Assembly (NCBI GenBank): GCA_003164275.1
Contig: PLSY01000219.1
Coordinates: 1 to 49,504 of the forward strand
Reading direction: 5' to 3'
DNA from: Acidimicrobiaceae bacterium
GTDB lineage: Bacteria > Actinomycetota > Acidimicrobiia > Acidimicrobiales > RAAP-2
Length of the DNA stretch: 49,504 bases
Part shown: piece by piece, positions 39,349 through 47,888 of the stretch
How positions within the stretch are numbered: position 1 is the stretch's first letter
How the letters are laid out: every line of letters starts with the position of its first letter
Notes under the pieces: generated by a model
The model's database searches: none
The model's input: the letters and a program-made list of their open reading frames with translations, nothing else
Told to the model about the DNA's origin: nothing
Translations under genes and position numbers: made by a program

Positions 39349-40674
39349 GTGGATCGACCAGGGCGGCGCGCAGTGCGGGCACCCTGGGGTGCGGCGGTTG
39401 TCGCCGTCACGCTCTGCCTCGGACTCGCGGGTTGTGCGAATGTGACGATCGACACGGTGTCCCATGCCGGCGACACCTACGGCATAACCCCGACGTCCAT
39501 CAAAGTCGGGGCCATCGCCTCGATCAGCGGCTTCGCCAGCTCCGACTTCGCCCCAGTGGTCACCGGCGCTCAGATGTACTTCGATCGACTGAACGCGGCC
39601 GGAGGGGTCGATGGTCGCAAGATCGACTACTCACCCGTCCTCGACGATGGCACGTCCCCGTCAGGCGACACCTCGGCTGCACAGCAGCTCGTCCAGGACA
39701 AAGTGTTCGCCGTCGTAGGGGTAGGGACGCCGTTCTTCACGGGGTCGTCGATTCTGAGGGCCCAGGCCGTCCCCACCTTCGGGCTCCAGGAGAACACCAA
39801 CGCCCAGTGGGCCGGCCCGACCATGTTCGGCGCAGGCGGCTCCTTCGTCGACTCGGCAGCCCCCATGCCCCAGGTCGCCTTCGTGGCCCAAAAGACCAAG
39901 GCCAAGCGGGTGGCCGTGCTGGCCTACAACATCGCCCAATCGTCAGGTGGGTGCGTGAGCGTGATCGCCGCACTGAAGAAGTTCCACATCGATACTCCCG
40001 TCATCGACGTCTCGATCCCCTACGGAGCGGCTTCACTCGATGCGGATGTCACCCGCATGCAGCAAAACGGTGTCGACTTCGTCGCCACGTGCATGGACGC
40101 AACCGGGAACATCAAGCTCTCCCAGACGCTCCAGCAGCACGGGATGGGGTCGGTCACGCAGTACTGGCTGGATGGGTACGACCAACAGACCCTCAATAAC
40201 AACCACGCGGCCATGGATGGGGCGTACTTCTTGTTGCAGCAGACCCCGTTCGAAGTGACGGCCAAGTTCCCTGGCGTCTATCCGGGCATCGACCAGCTGA
40301 ACGAGGCTCTGCGCAAGTACGCGCCGAAAGGGACGTTGCCGTCGACGCCACTCCTGGCCGGTTGGGTGAGCGCCGACCTGTTCACGGAGGGGTTACGCGC
40401 CATCGGTCCCAACGTCACTCGAAGCGGGCTGGTCGATGCCATCAACAAGATGGACGACTACACGGCGAACGGAGCGCTGCCCCCGGTGGACTGGACGACA
40501 GCCCACACCCGGGTGAACTCACTGGACTGCTCCACCTTCGTGAAGGCTGACGGAGAATCTTTCGTGCCCACCTTCAACCAAGGGTCAAAGGTCTACGTCT
40601 GTTTCCACCAGAATGGCCCCGCCCAGACCACGGTCACGACCCTGCCCGAGCAGCCGGGGGTTCCAGGGACATGA
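39349..40674 (+). CDS. Branched-chain-amino-acid-type ABC substrate-binding lipoprotein
   Basis: A 441-residue periplasmic-binding protein of the LivJ/LivK type. The signal peptide ends in a lipobox (LGLAGC, Cys29), so the mature protein is a membrane-anchored lipoprotein. The two-lobe fold starts with IKVGAIASISGFASSDFAPV and FDRLNAAGGVDGRKID, and includes VVGVGTPFFTGSSILRAQAV and VAVLAYNIAQSSGGCVSVI. Ligands of this family include amino acids, short amides and aromatic acids; the ligand here cannot be read. GTG 39349 follows GGAGGAGG. The stop overlaps the permease start (ATGA), beginning a chain of coupled transporter genes. Confidence 0.92.
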   Translation: MDRPGRRAVRAPWGAAVVAVTLCLGLAGCANVTIDTVSHAGDTYGITPTSIKVGAIASISGFASSDFAPVVTGAQMYFDRLNAAGGVDGRKIDYSPVLDDGTSPSGDTSAAQQLVQDKVFAVVGVGTPFFTGSSILRAQAVPTFGLQENTNAQWAGPTMFGAGGSFVDSAAPMPQVAFVAQKTKAKRVAVLAYNIAQSSGGCVSVIAALKKFHIDTPVIDVSIPYGAASLDADVTRMQQNGVDFVATCMDATGNIKLSQTLQQHGMGSVTQYWLDGYDQQTLNNNHAAMDGAYFLLQQTPFEVTAKFPGVYPGIDQLNEALRKYAPKGTLPSTPLLAGWVSADLFTEGLRAIGPNVTRSGLVDAINKMDDYTANGALPPVDWTTAHTRVNSLDCSTFVKADGESFVPTFNQGSKVYVCFHQNGPAQTTVTTLPEQPGVPGT

Positions 40675-42791
40675 CCCAGTTCTTCAACTATGCCGTGCCG
40701 GGCATTCCCTTCGGCTGCGTCTTCGCCCTCATGTCGGTAGGCCTCGTGCTGACCTACAAGGCATCGGGCGTCTTCAACCTGGCTTTCGGCGCTCAGGCCT
40801 TCGTCTCGGCCCTGGCCTTCGTCTCACTCGTCCAAGATGGCTGGCCCAGATGGGCGGCCGGCATCATCTCGGTCTTCATCCTTGGACCGGTCGTCGGCAT
40901 CCTGCTCGACCGTCTGCTCTTCCGCCGCATCCGCACGGCTTCGCCCCTGGTCAAGCTGGTCCCGTCCCTTGGCTTGCTGATCGCCCTGCCGCAACTGGCT
41001 CTCATCATTGCTGGATCGACGCCGGACATCCCACCCCCCGCGTTGTTCGTGAACGCCCAACGGGTCTACGCCCACCTCGGATCCGTGCCCCTCTCCGGGC
41101 TCGAGCTGTCGATCTTCGGGTCCACCCTGGTGGTGGTCGGGGTGCTGGTCGTCCTCTTCCGTTTCACGCCGGTCGGGCTCGAGATGCGCGCCGTCGTCGA
41201 GAGCCCGCGGATGACGGAGCTGGCCGGAATCAATGCCGGTCGGGTCAGCGCCTTCGCCTGGATGCTGTCGAGCGTCATGGCCGCCCTGGCCGGCGTCCTC
41301 CTCGCCCCCCTCTACTCCCAACTGGACCCGCAGAACTTCACCGTCCTGCTGGTGTGGGGTATCGCTGGCGCCGTGGTCGGGCGCTTCGCCAGCCTCCCGC
41401 TGGCGCTGGTCGGGGGGCTGGCCCTCGGGGTCGCCCAGCAGATCGTGGCCGGCTATCTCCCAGCCGGGATCATCGCCACCGGCCTACGGCCGTCATTGCC
41501 TTTCATCGTCCTTTTGATCTTCCTGCCCTTCTCCCGTCAGCGTCAGGTCGACGACCCGCTGTCGAGCTGCGATCCTCCTTCGACCGCCCTCGAAGGGGAC
41601 ACTGGCGGGTACCGATCAGCGACCACGTTGGCCGGGACCCAGGGTGGGGTCCATGCCGTGGGCCTGTGGCATCGTGCCCTTAAGACCGAAAGCGGCGAGT
41701 CGTGGTGGCGCCGACTGGCCCGCCGACCTACCTCGACATTGGCCTGGGTGGTGGCTGCCCTGGCCATCGTCTCGGCCCTTACCTGGGTACCCGGCGATTG
41801 GCTATTGACCATGACCCAGGGGATCGCCTTTGCCGTCATCTTTTTGTCACTGACCCTTCTCACCGGCATGAGCGGCCAGATATCCCTGTGCCAGGCCACC
41901 TTTGCTGGCCTGGGCGGCTTCGTCGCCGGTCAGCTGGCCGACCACTATGGGCTTCCGGTCGTCATCGGCATGGTGGCGGGCGGCCTCCTGGCCGCCCTGC
42001 TCGGGGTGATCGTGGCCGTGCCCACCCTCCGCCTGGCCGGCCTTCCGCTGGCTCTCGCCACCTTGGCCTTCGCCCTGTTGGCCGACAACATCCTGTTCCC
42101 CAACTCCTGGATCGGCAACGGCGCAGGCGGCGTCATCGTCCCCCGGCCTTCGGCCGCAGGGGTCAGCTTCGCCTCGGCGCGCCCGTTCTTCGTGCTGTCT
42201 CTGATCATCCTGGCTGTTGCGGCAGCAATCGTGAAGCTGGTGGGAGACGGCACCATGGGCCGGCTGCTCGCTGCCGTGAGGGGAAGCGAAGTCGCAGCCA
42301 CCTCGGTCGGCATTGACGTCCACCGGCTCCGGGTCATGGTCTTTGCCCTGTCGGCGGGTCTGGCCGGCGTCGGCGGAGCGCTGTTCGGATCGCTCGAGGG
42401 GAGCCTGTCGCCCACCGACGTCAGCTTCCAGATCTCAGCTGTGCTGTTGGTCGTGGTGGCCATCGTCGGCCTCGGGTCCATCACCGGCGCCATCGTCGCC
42501 GGGCTGGTCTACGAGACCCTGCAGAAGGCAGTCACCACGCTGCCCAGCCGCTACGCCGGCCTGGTCGCTGTGCTCTTCGGCTTGGCCACCCTCAGCTACA
42601 CACGCCACCCCGAGGGGTTCGTCGACTACTTGGGCAGTCGACTCATCGAGCTGATGGGCCGGAACCGGGCGGCATCGAAGCTTCTCGGACCCGGCCCGAA
42701 AGCCGGACCGCCTTCGGCCAACGACGGGCTGGAGCGTGGCCGTGCCGACGCGGACATCGCTCCAGTGGCACCCGAGGTCGTGGGCCCGTGA
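40671..42791 (+). CDS. livHM: LivH-LivM fused ABC permease
   Basis: A 706-residue permease that joins both subunits of a LivHM transporter. Residues about 1-285 are LivH-like (YAVPGIPFGCVFALMSVGLV, YKASGVFNLAFGAQAF, VESPRMTELAGINAGRVSAF). A linker of about 65 residues leads to the LivM-like half (about 350-660; LLTGMSGQISLCQATFAGLG, VRGSEVAATSVGIDVHRLRV, SAGLAGVGGALFGSL). The C-terminal 45 residues are hydrophilic. It forms the membrane channel for the binding protein upstream and the two ATPases downstream. It overlaps both neighbours by 4 bases (ATGA and GTGA). Confidence 0.93.
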   Translation: MTQFFNYAVPGIPFGCVFALMSVGLVLTYKASGVFNLAFGAQAFVSALAFVSLVQDGWPRWAAGIISVFILGPVVGILLDRLLFRRIRTASPLVKLVPSLGLLIALPQLALIIAGSTPDIPPPALFVNAQRVYAHLGSVPLSGLELSIFGSTLVVVGVLVVLFRFTPVGLEMRAVVESPRMTELAGINAGRVSAFAWMLSSVMAALAGVLLAPLYSQLDPQNFTVLLVWGIAGAVVGRFASLPLALVGGLALGVAQQIVAGYLPAGIIATGLRPSLPFIVLLIFLPFSRQRQVDDPLSSCDPPSTALEGDTGGYRSATTLAGTQGGVHAVGLWHRALKTESGESWWRRLARRPTSTLAWVVAALAIVSALTWVPGDWLLTMTQGIAFAVIFLSLTLLTGMSGQISLCQATFAGLGGFVAGQLADHYGLPVVIGMVAGGLLAALLGVIVAVPTLRLAGLPLALATLAFALLADNILFPNSWIGNGAGGVIVPRPSAAGVSFASARPFFVLSLIILAVAAAIVKLVGDGTMGRLLAAVRGSEVAATSVGIDVHRLRVMVFALSAGLAGVGGALFGSLEGSLSPTDVSFQISAVLLVVVAIVGLGSITGAIVAGLVYETLQKAVTTLPSRYAGLVAVLFGLATLSYTRHPEGFVDYLGSRLIELMGRNRAASKLLGPGPKAGPPSANDGLERGRADADIAPVAPEVVGP

Positions 42792-43555
42792 CGGTCGGCG
42801 TCCTCTTGGATGCGAACGGCATCTCGAAACAGTTCGGCGGCATCGTCGCCCTCTCCGAACTCTCCTTGCAGGTGGGGGTGGGCGAGTCGGTCGGCGTCAT
42901 CGGTCCGAACGGCGCGGGAAAGACCACGTTGTTCAACTGTCTGCTCGGACTCGAAGAGCCCGACACCGGCACCGTCACCTTTGACGGAGTCCGGATCGAC
43001 CGCCTCCCGGTATGGAGGCGCAGCCGACTCGGCATTGGCCGGACCTTCCAGCGCATGGAGCTTTTCCAGGGCATGACGGTGGCTGACCACCTCTTGGTGG
43101 CCGAACAGGCCCACGCGGGAACCTTCAGGTTGTGGCGCGACCTCCTCCATCGGGGCGGCCCCACCGGCCAGGAGCTGCGTCATGTCCAAGAGGTGCTCGA
43201 GCTGATGGGCCTGGAGGACTTGGCCGACAGACCGGTGGAAGGGCTGGGCCTCGGCCACGCCCGGTTGGTCGAGCTCGGCCGGGCCATGATGGGCACGCCT
43301 CGGCTCTTGATGCTGGACGAGCCCTCATCGGGGCTCGACACGACGGAGACGGGACGGTTGGCCCGGATCCTGGACGACGTCCGCCAATCCCGGGCCACCG
43401 CCGTGGTGCTGGTCGAACACGACCTCCAGCTGGTCGAGACGGTCGTCGATCGGCTCTGTGTCCTCAATTTCGGCCGCATGTTGGCGGCCGGGCCGGTCGA
43501 AGAGGTGCTGGCGGACCCAGAAGTCCGGCGTGCCTACCTGGGGGTGAAGGCATGA
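42788..43555 (+). CDS. livG: LivG-type ABC transporter ATPase
   Basis: A 255-residue ABC ATPase of the branched-chain amino acid transporter group. Walker A is GPNGAGKTT (39-47), the Q-loop region is GIGRTFQRMELFQGM, Walker B is RLLMLDEPSSGLD and the H-loop is VVLVEHDLQLV. The signature is degenerate (EGLGLGHARLVELGRAM instead of LSxGQ), as in some actinobacterial LivG proteins. It should pair with the LivF-type ATPase encoded next. It starts with GTG in a GTGA overlap and ends in an ATGA overlap. Confidence 0.93.
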   Translation: MTVGVLLDANGISKQFGGIVALSELSLQVGVGESVGVIGPNGAGKTTLFNCLLGLEEPDTGTVTFDGVRIDRLPVWRRSRLGIGRTFQRMELFQGMTVADHLLVAEQAHAGTFRLWRDLLHRGGPTGQELRHVQEVLELMGLEDLADRPVEGLGLGHARLVELGRAMMGTPRLLMLDEPSSGLDTTETGRLARILDDVRQSRATAVVLVEHDLQLVETVVDRLCVLNFGRMLAAGPVEEVLADPEVRRAYLGVKA

Positions 43556-44274
43556 GCGCCGAGCCGCAGCTCGTGCTCGACGGGGTGAGCGCCTCCTATG
43601 GTCCCTACCGAGCACTGTTCGACGTCTCGTTCTCCATCCCCGCCGGCAGCGCGGTCGCCCTTGTCGGCGCCAACGGGGCGGGCAAGTCAACCGTGGCGCG
43701 AGTGGTGTCCGGACTTGTTCCGACGACGGAAGGATCCATCCTGTTCGATGGGGTCGACATCACCAAGCGCTTGGCATTCGAGATCGCCCGCATGGGGCTC
43801 AATCAAGTGACCGAAGGTCGTTCCGTGTTCTCGTCGCTCAGCGTCGAAGAGAACTTGGTCCTGCCGTTCCGTCAGGCCCTCGGCCGCAAGGGTGTTCCCG
43901 AAGCCCTGGAGCGCGCCTATGCCACGTTCCCGAGGCTCGGCGAGCGTCGCTACCAGTCGGCCGGCACCCTCTCGGGCGGGGAACAGCGCATGCTGGCCAT
44001 GGTCAGGGTCTTCGTCCTCGGCCAGAAGCTGCTGGTTGTTGACGAACTGTCCTTCGGTCTGGCCCCGGTGATGGTCGACGAGGTGTACGCCGCCCTTGCT
44101 CGGGTCCTTTCCACTGGCACGTCGCTCTTGATCATCGAGCAACATGTGGACCGGGCGCTTGAACTGGCCAACTCGGTGATCGTCTTGAGCAAGGGAAGCG
44201 TGGTCTATGACGGCTCGGTCGAAGGCGCAGAGGCACAGATGAGCGAGCTCGTGCTCGGTCGGGTGAAACCGTGA
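43552..44274 (+). CDS. livF: LivF-type ABC transporter ATPase
   Basis: A 240-residue ABC ATPase, the second nucleotide-binding subunit of the LivGF pair. Walker A is GANGAGKST (39-47), followed by NQVTEGRSVFSSLSVEENL, signature LSGGEQRMLAMVRVF, Walker B KLLVVDELSFGLAP (Asp-Glu present, the following Pro replaced by Leu) and LLIIEQHVDRAL. I took ATG 43552, which overlaps the livG stop; the open frame further upstream is an antisense-like shadow of livG. The stop overlaps the GTG of the broken SDR gene. Confidence 0.93.
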   Translation: MSAEPQLVLDGVSASYGPYRALFDVSFSIPAGSAVALVGANGAGKSTVARVVSGLVPTTEGSILFDGVDITKRLAFEIARMGLNQVTEGRSVFSSLSVEENLVLPFRQALGRKGVPEALERAYATFPRLGERRYQSAGTLSGGEQRMLAMVRVFVLGQKLLVVDELSFGLAPVMVDEVYAALARVLSTGTSLLIIEQHVDRALELANSVIVLSKGSVVYDGSVEGAEAQMSELVLGRVKP

Positions 44275-45044
44275 GCCGCCCGGTTGGCCTGGTCACCGGG
44301 GGGTCCAGCGGCATCGGCGAGGCCCTGGCCACCAGGCGGCGGCCGCCGGTCATGACCTAGTGCTGGTGGCCCGGGGGGAGGTGGGGCTGCGCAGGGCGGC
44401 CGGGGAGATCGCCGAGACCCACGGTGTGGACGTCGAGATCCTGGCCGCCGATGTCTCTGATCCGGGGCAGCTGGCTATGGTCGAGGCCCGGTCGTCCTCA
44501 CTCGAGGCCCCCGTCGAGGTGTTGGTGAACAACGCCGGGGTCGGGAGTGTCGGATCGTTCGCCTCGCTGCCCCTGGAGGGTGAGGTCATCCAGCTGGAGA
44601 CCAACGTGACGGCCCTTGTTCGCCGCACCCACGCCGCCCTGCCCACCATGATCGACCGGGGACATGGTGGGATCTTGAACGTGGCGTCACTGGGTGGCCT
44701 CCAGCCGGCTCCTTGGAATGCCACCTATGCGGCCACCAAGGCATTCGTGCTCAGCTTCACCGAGGCCATCCACGAAGAGGTGCTGCGATCGGGCGTCAAG
44801 GTGACGTGCCTGTGGGTTCACCCATACGGGCTTCCAGGCCCAATCGGGCATGGAAGCGGAATCGGTGCCCGAGCGTGTGTGGATGTCGGCCGCCGACGTG
44901 GCTGCCGCTGGGTGGAACGGGTGGACGTCGAACCGGGCGATTGTGGTGCCGGGAGCGGTCAACAAGGCCGGGGCCGGCCTGGTGCGTCTGTTGCCGCGAT
45001 CGGTCGTCCGAAAGATGGCCAAACGGGTGGCCGACAGGCTCTGA
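44271..45044 (+). pseudogene. Short-chain dehydrogenase/reductase with two frameshifts
   Basis: The gene starts with GTG in a GTGA overlap with livF and first reads VGLVTGGSSGIGEALAT, then shifts frame near 44330 and meets TAG. The second frame continues the same protein: HDLVLVARGEVGLRRAAGEI, VEVLVNNAGVGSVGSFASL, and the active-site Tyr-x-x-x-Lys in ATYAATKAFVLSFTEA. A second shift near 44815 loses the frame again; the remaining frame gives GFTHTGFQAQSGM and the tail to 45044 (RSVVRKMAKRVADRL). Restoring two small shifts yields a normal SDR of about 258 residues. The context suggests it was once the last gene of the transporter operon. Two independent read errors are possible but less likely. 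Confidence 0.8.
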
Positions 45045-45067
45045 GCCCTGCTCGTGGACGTGGTGCT

Positions 45068-45967
45068 CTAGAAGATGCTGAAGGGAGCGATGCTCGAAGG
45101 AGCATCTTTGAACAGCTCACCTTGGGCGTCGATCAGCTCCTTCACCGACCACATCGAGTCCCGGGTCAACTGGCCGACCGGGTGGTACCCGCCCATGACC
45201 CAGATGTTGCCGCCGAAGACGATGAAGTTCTGGCCGTTGACATCCTTCGCCTCGTCGGAGGCGAGGTAGGTCACGAGCTGCGCCACGTTGCGCGGATCAA
45301 AGACATCAAATCCGTCTTCGGGCTTGGCCATCTCCGGGAAGACGTCCTCGGTCATGGCCGTGCGCGCTCTTGGGGAGATGGCGTTCACCGTGACGCCGTA
45401 GCGGCCGAGCTCACGGGCGAGCACGTTGGTCAGCGAAGCTATGCCGCCTTTGGCGGCGGCGTAGTTGCCCTGGCCGGGATTGCCGAACAAGCCTGACTCT
45501 GAAGCCGTGTTGATGATCCGACCGGTCACCGATTCGCCGGCCTTGGCCCGGCCCCTCCAGTAGACGGCCGCATGGCGAGCCGGTGCGAAGTGGCCCTTCA
45601 GATGGACCCGGATCACGTCGTCCCAGTCGGACTCATCCATGTTGAAACTCATCTTGTCGCGAGTGATCCCTGCGTTGTTGACCAAGATGTCGAGCTGGCC
45701 GAAGGTGTCTATGGCCTGGTCGACCATGTCCTTCGCCTCCGACCACGAGCTCACATCGGAGGTGTTCACGACGGCGTCGCTCCCGCCCGCCTTGATGGCC
45801 TCGACCACCCCTTCGGCCGGGTGCTTCTCGCCTTCCTTGGCCCGGGCCGCGCTGATGTCATTGACGACCACCTTGGCGCCCTCGGACGCGAGGAGCAGCG
45901 CCTCGGCTCGCCCGATGCCCTGCCCTGAGCCGGTGACGATGGCCACCTTGCCGTCTAGTAGTCCCAT
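45068..45967 (-). CDS. FabG-like short-chain dehydrogenase/reductase
   Basis: A 299-residue NAD(P)-dependent SDR. The cofactor motif T-G-x-x-x-G-I-G is at 12-19 (VAIVTGSGQGIGRAEALLLA), NNAG is in LDILVNNAGITRDK, and the catalytic Ser-Tyr-Lys are in NTASESGLFGNPGQGNYAAAKGG. It resembles the hydroxyacyl-CoA/3-oxoacyl reductases of lipid or steroid metabolism with an extended C-terminus (about 255-299). It could act with the MaoC-like pair at 38209-39231 on acyl thioesters, but this is inference from proximity. ATG 45967 is preceded by AGGAGG; longer frames upstream have no family similarity. Confidence 0.9.
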   Translation of the reverse strand: MGLLDGKVAIVTGSGQGIGRAEALLLASEGAKVVVNDISAARAKEGEKHPAEGVVEAIKAGGSDAVVNTSDVSSWSEAKDMVDQAIDTFGQLDILVNNAGITRDKMSFNMDESDWDDVIRVHLKGHFAPARHAAVYWRGRAKAGESVTGRIINTASESGLFGNPGQGNYAAAKGGIASLTNVLARELGRYGVTVNAISPRARTAMTEDVFPEMAKPEDGFDVFDPRNVAQLVTYLASDEAKDVNGQNFIVFGGNIWVMGGYHPVGQLTRDSMWSVKELIDAQGELFKDAPSSIAPFSIF

Positions 45968-46033
45968 GATGCCTCCTGTGTGTGGTGCCCGAAGTGCGTG
46001 GCGCCCGAGCCTGTGGTCGATTACCGCATCCGC

Positions 46034-46083
46034 TCTCACCGCAGGGTGAGACGTCAGGGTTCCAGTCGACAGGAGTCGACTGG
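46034..46083. promoter_or_regulatory. Two perfect inverted repeats in a divergent promoter region
   Basis: TCTCACC-GCAG-GGTGAGA (46034-46051) and CCAGTCGAC-AGGA-GTCGACTGG (46062-46083) lie side by side between the leftward FabG-like gene and the rightward methyltransferase gene. Because the flanking genes diverge, terminators are not expected here; operator sites or an mRNA leader structure are more likely. Confidence 0.4.
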
Positions 46084-46266
46084 CCCTTGAGAAGTGCGGA
46101 ACCGGGGAAGCTTGGCCGAAATCCTCCCCATTGGGCAAGGCAGGGCCCGCGAGGTGGTCTAGACGACATGTTGTCCACGGACCTGAAGGGCCCGTTCTGC
46201 CCGTCGTCGGTGGTCGTGGCCAGAAGACCTGAGGGAGGGCAATGGTAGGTTCACCGGGTTCGGTCG

Positions 46267-47286
46267 ATGGTGAACGGAGACGGTGTGGACCCAGAGCAAC
46301 AGCCGGAGACGACCCCGTCGGGAGGGTCGGGGACACCCAACTCCCTCAGTGCCGTGGTGAGCCGTGTCAGCCCTCAGCTCCACCGCATCGACCGCAAGTT
46401 CCGCCGGGAGGCCACCCGCCTGGCCGCAGTCGGGTTCGAGGACCTCAGCTCTCGCCAGGCCGTACGTATGGCCTACAACGTCCTCTTGCGCCGGGAACCT
46501 GATGAGCCGGCCTGGAGTGAGCAGGCCCAGGCCATCGCGTCGGGGGCCCTGTCCCGGGGGGACATGGTCGACCGGGTGCGCTGCTCGAGCGAGTACCGCA
46601 CCCAAGTCCCGGTCGGGGAGCCCAGCCTGCACAGCTCCCTACACGCCAGTCGGTGCGAGTTCATTGTGGGCCTGCCTCCGGCAGAGAGAATCGTCGACCT
46701 CGGCGGTGGGCACACCACTGACTCCCGAGGTGCACTGGTCGTCCTCGGCTATCCCTATGACTTCGCCGAACTGGTGGTCGTCGATCTTCCCCCCGACGAC
46801 CGCCATCCGCTCTATCGCTCGGAGCGCTTTGGGGAGGGAGACACGGCTCGAGGCCGGGTTCGCTACGAGTACCGGTCTATGGCCGACCTCTCATTCGCTG
46901 ACGACGGCTCGGTCGACCTCGTCTACAGCGGCCAGTCCATCGAGCACGTCCCCGAGGCCGTCGGGGACACCGTGTTGGCCGAGTCGTTCCGAATCCTTCG
47001 GCCCGGCGGTCACATGGCCATCGACACTCCGAACGGCCGGGTCACCCGGCTGCAACAGTCGACCTTCATCGATCCAGACCATGAGGTCGAGTACACGCTC
47101 GACGAACTCCGGGACAAAGTGGAGCGGGCAGGCTTCGAGATCCTTACGGAGCGGGGCCTCAACTGGGGAGGTCCTGCGGTGGGTCGAGGGGAGTTCGACC
47201 CTGAGGCGCTGGCCGGCAACTACGGCGTCTACTTCGACACTGAATCGTGCTATCTGCTCGCCCTCATCATCCGAAAACCACTCTGA
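46267..47286 (+). CDS. DUF4214-SAM methyltransferase fusion
   Basis: A 339-residue two-part protein. Residues about 62-112 match the DUF4214 helical module (QAVRMAYNVLLRREPDEPAW ... MVDRVRCSSEYR), which is often attached to glycosyltransferases and surface proteins. Residues about 140-339 form a class I SAM-dependent methyltransferase with the motif I DLGGG (144-148), SFADDGSVDLVYSGQSIEHV and LAESFRILRPGGHMAIDTPN. The combination suggests modification of a surface glycan or related polymer, but no glycan genes are nearby and the substrate is unknown. The start ATG 46267 is followed by a possible GTG at 46270; the ribosome site is weak. Confidence 0.82.
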   Translation: MVNGDGVDPEQQPETTPSGGSGTPNSLSAVVSRVSPQLHRIDRKFRREATRLAAVGFEDLSSRQAVRMAYNVLLRREPDEPAWSEQAQAIASGALSRGDMVDRVRCSSEYRTQVPVGEPSLHSSLHASRCEFIVGLPPAERIVDLGGGHTTDSRGALVVLGYPYDFAELVVVDLPPDDRHPLYRSERFGEGDTARGRVRYEYRSMADLSFADDGSVDLVYSGQSIEHVPEAVGDTVLAESFRILRPGGHMAIDTPNGRVTRLQQSTFIDPDHEVEYTLDELRDKVERAGFEILTERGLNWGGPAVGRGEFDPEALAGNYGVYFDTESCYLLALIIRKPL

Positions 47287-47338
47287 ACAGAGGGGTGATC
47301 GACTAACAGGGCAACGAGCCGGTCGTCTGTACGGATGC

Positions 47339-47779
47339 TCAGCGGTTGGCTGGCTCCAAGACGAACACCGGGATTTGGCGGGCAGTGTTCTTTTGGTAGT
47401 CGGCGTAGTCCGGGTAGGCGGCAACGGCCCGCTCCCACCACTGCGCCTTCTCGTCCCCGGTCAGCTCCCGGGCCACCATGTCGGTCTTGGCGGGCCCGTC
47501 CTGTAGCTCCACGTGTGGATCGGCGGCCAGGTTGTAGTACCAGAGCGGATTGGCCGGGGCGCCGCCCTTGGACGCCACCACCGCATAGCGGCCTTCGTGC
47601 TCGACCCGCATGAGCGGGGTCTTCCTGATCTTCCCCGTCTGGGCGCCCCGACTGGTGAGGATGACAACGGGCATGTCTCGCAGGGTCGTCTCTTCGGTTC
47701 CCCCCGATCGTTCGTAGTGGTCGACCTGATCCCTGACCCACTGGGCCGTGCTGGGCTCATACTCACCGTCTAGAGGCAT
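47339..47779 (-). CDS. Deazaflavin (F420)-dependent nitroreductase family protein
   Basis: A 146-residue split-barrel protein of the Ddn/FQR family, whose members use reduced coenzyme F420 to reduce quinones or nitro compounds. The family pattern is clear: [59 protein letters not shown] and the C-terminal [20 protein letters not shown]. The choice of ATG 47779 gives the usual [10 protein letters not shown] opening; an in-frame GTG upstream would add 12 residues. Its presence implies that the organism makes F420. It lies between the methyltransferase and the MFS gene and is transcribed against both. Confidence 0.9.
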   Translation of the reverse strand: MPLDGEYEPSTAQWVRDQVDHYERSGGTEETTLRDMPVVILTSRGAQTGKIRKTPLMRVEHEGRYAVVASKGGAPANPLWYYNLAADPHVELQDGPAKTDMVARELTGDEKAQWWERAVAAYPDYADYQKNTARQIPVFVLEPANR

Positions 47780-47888
47780 GGCTCCAGCTAACACCCCCGA
47801 ACCCTCGCCTGACAACCTTGTGGAGAGCGTGTGATTAGAGCCTTTCTCCGGTGGGAATACGAAGTCTCAGCCAAGCAAGGGGGACGTG

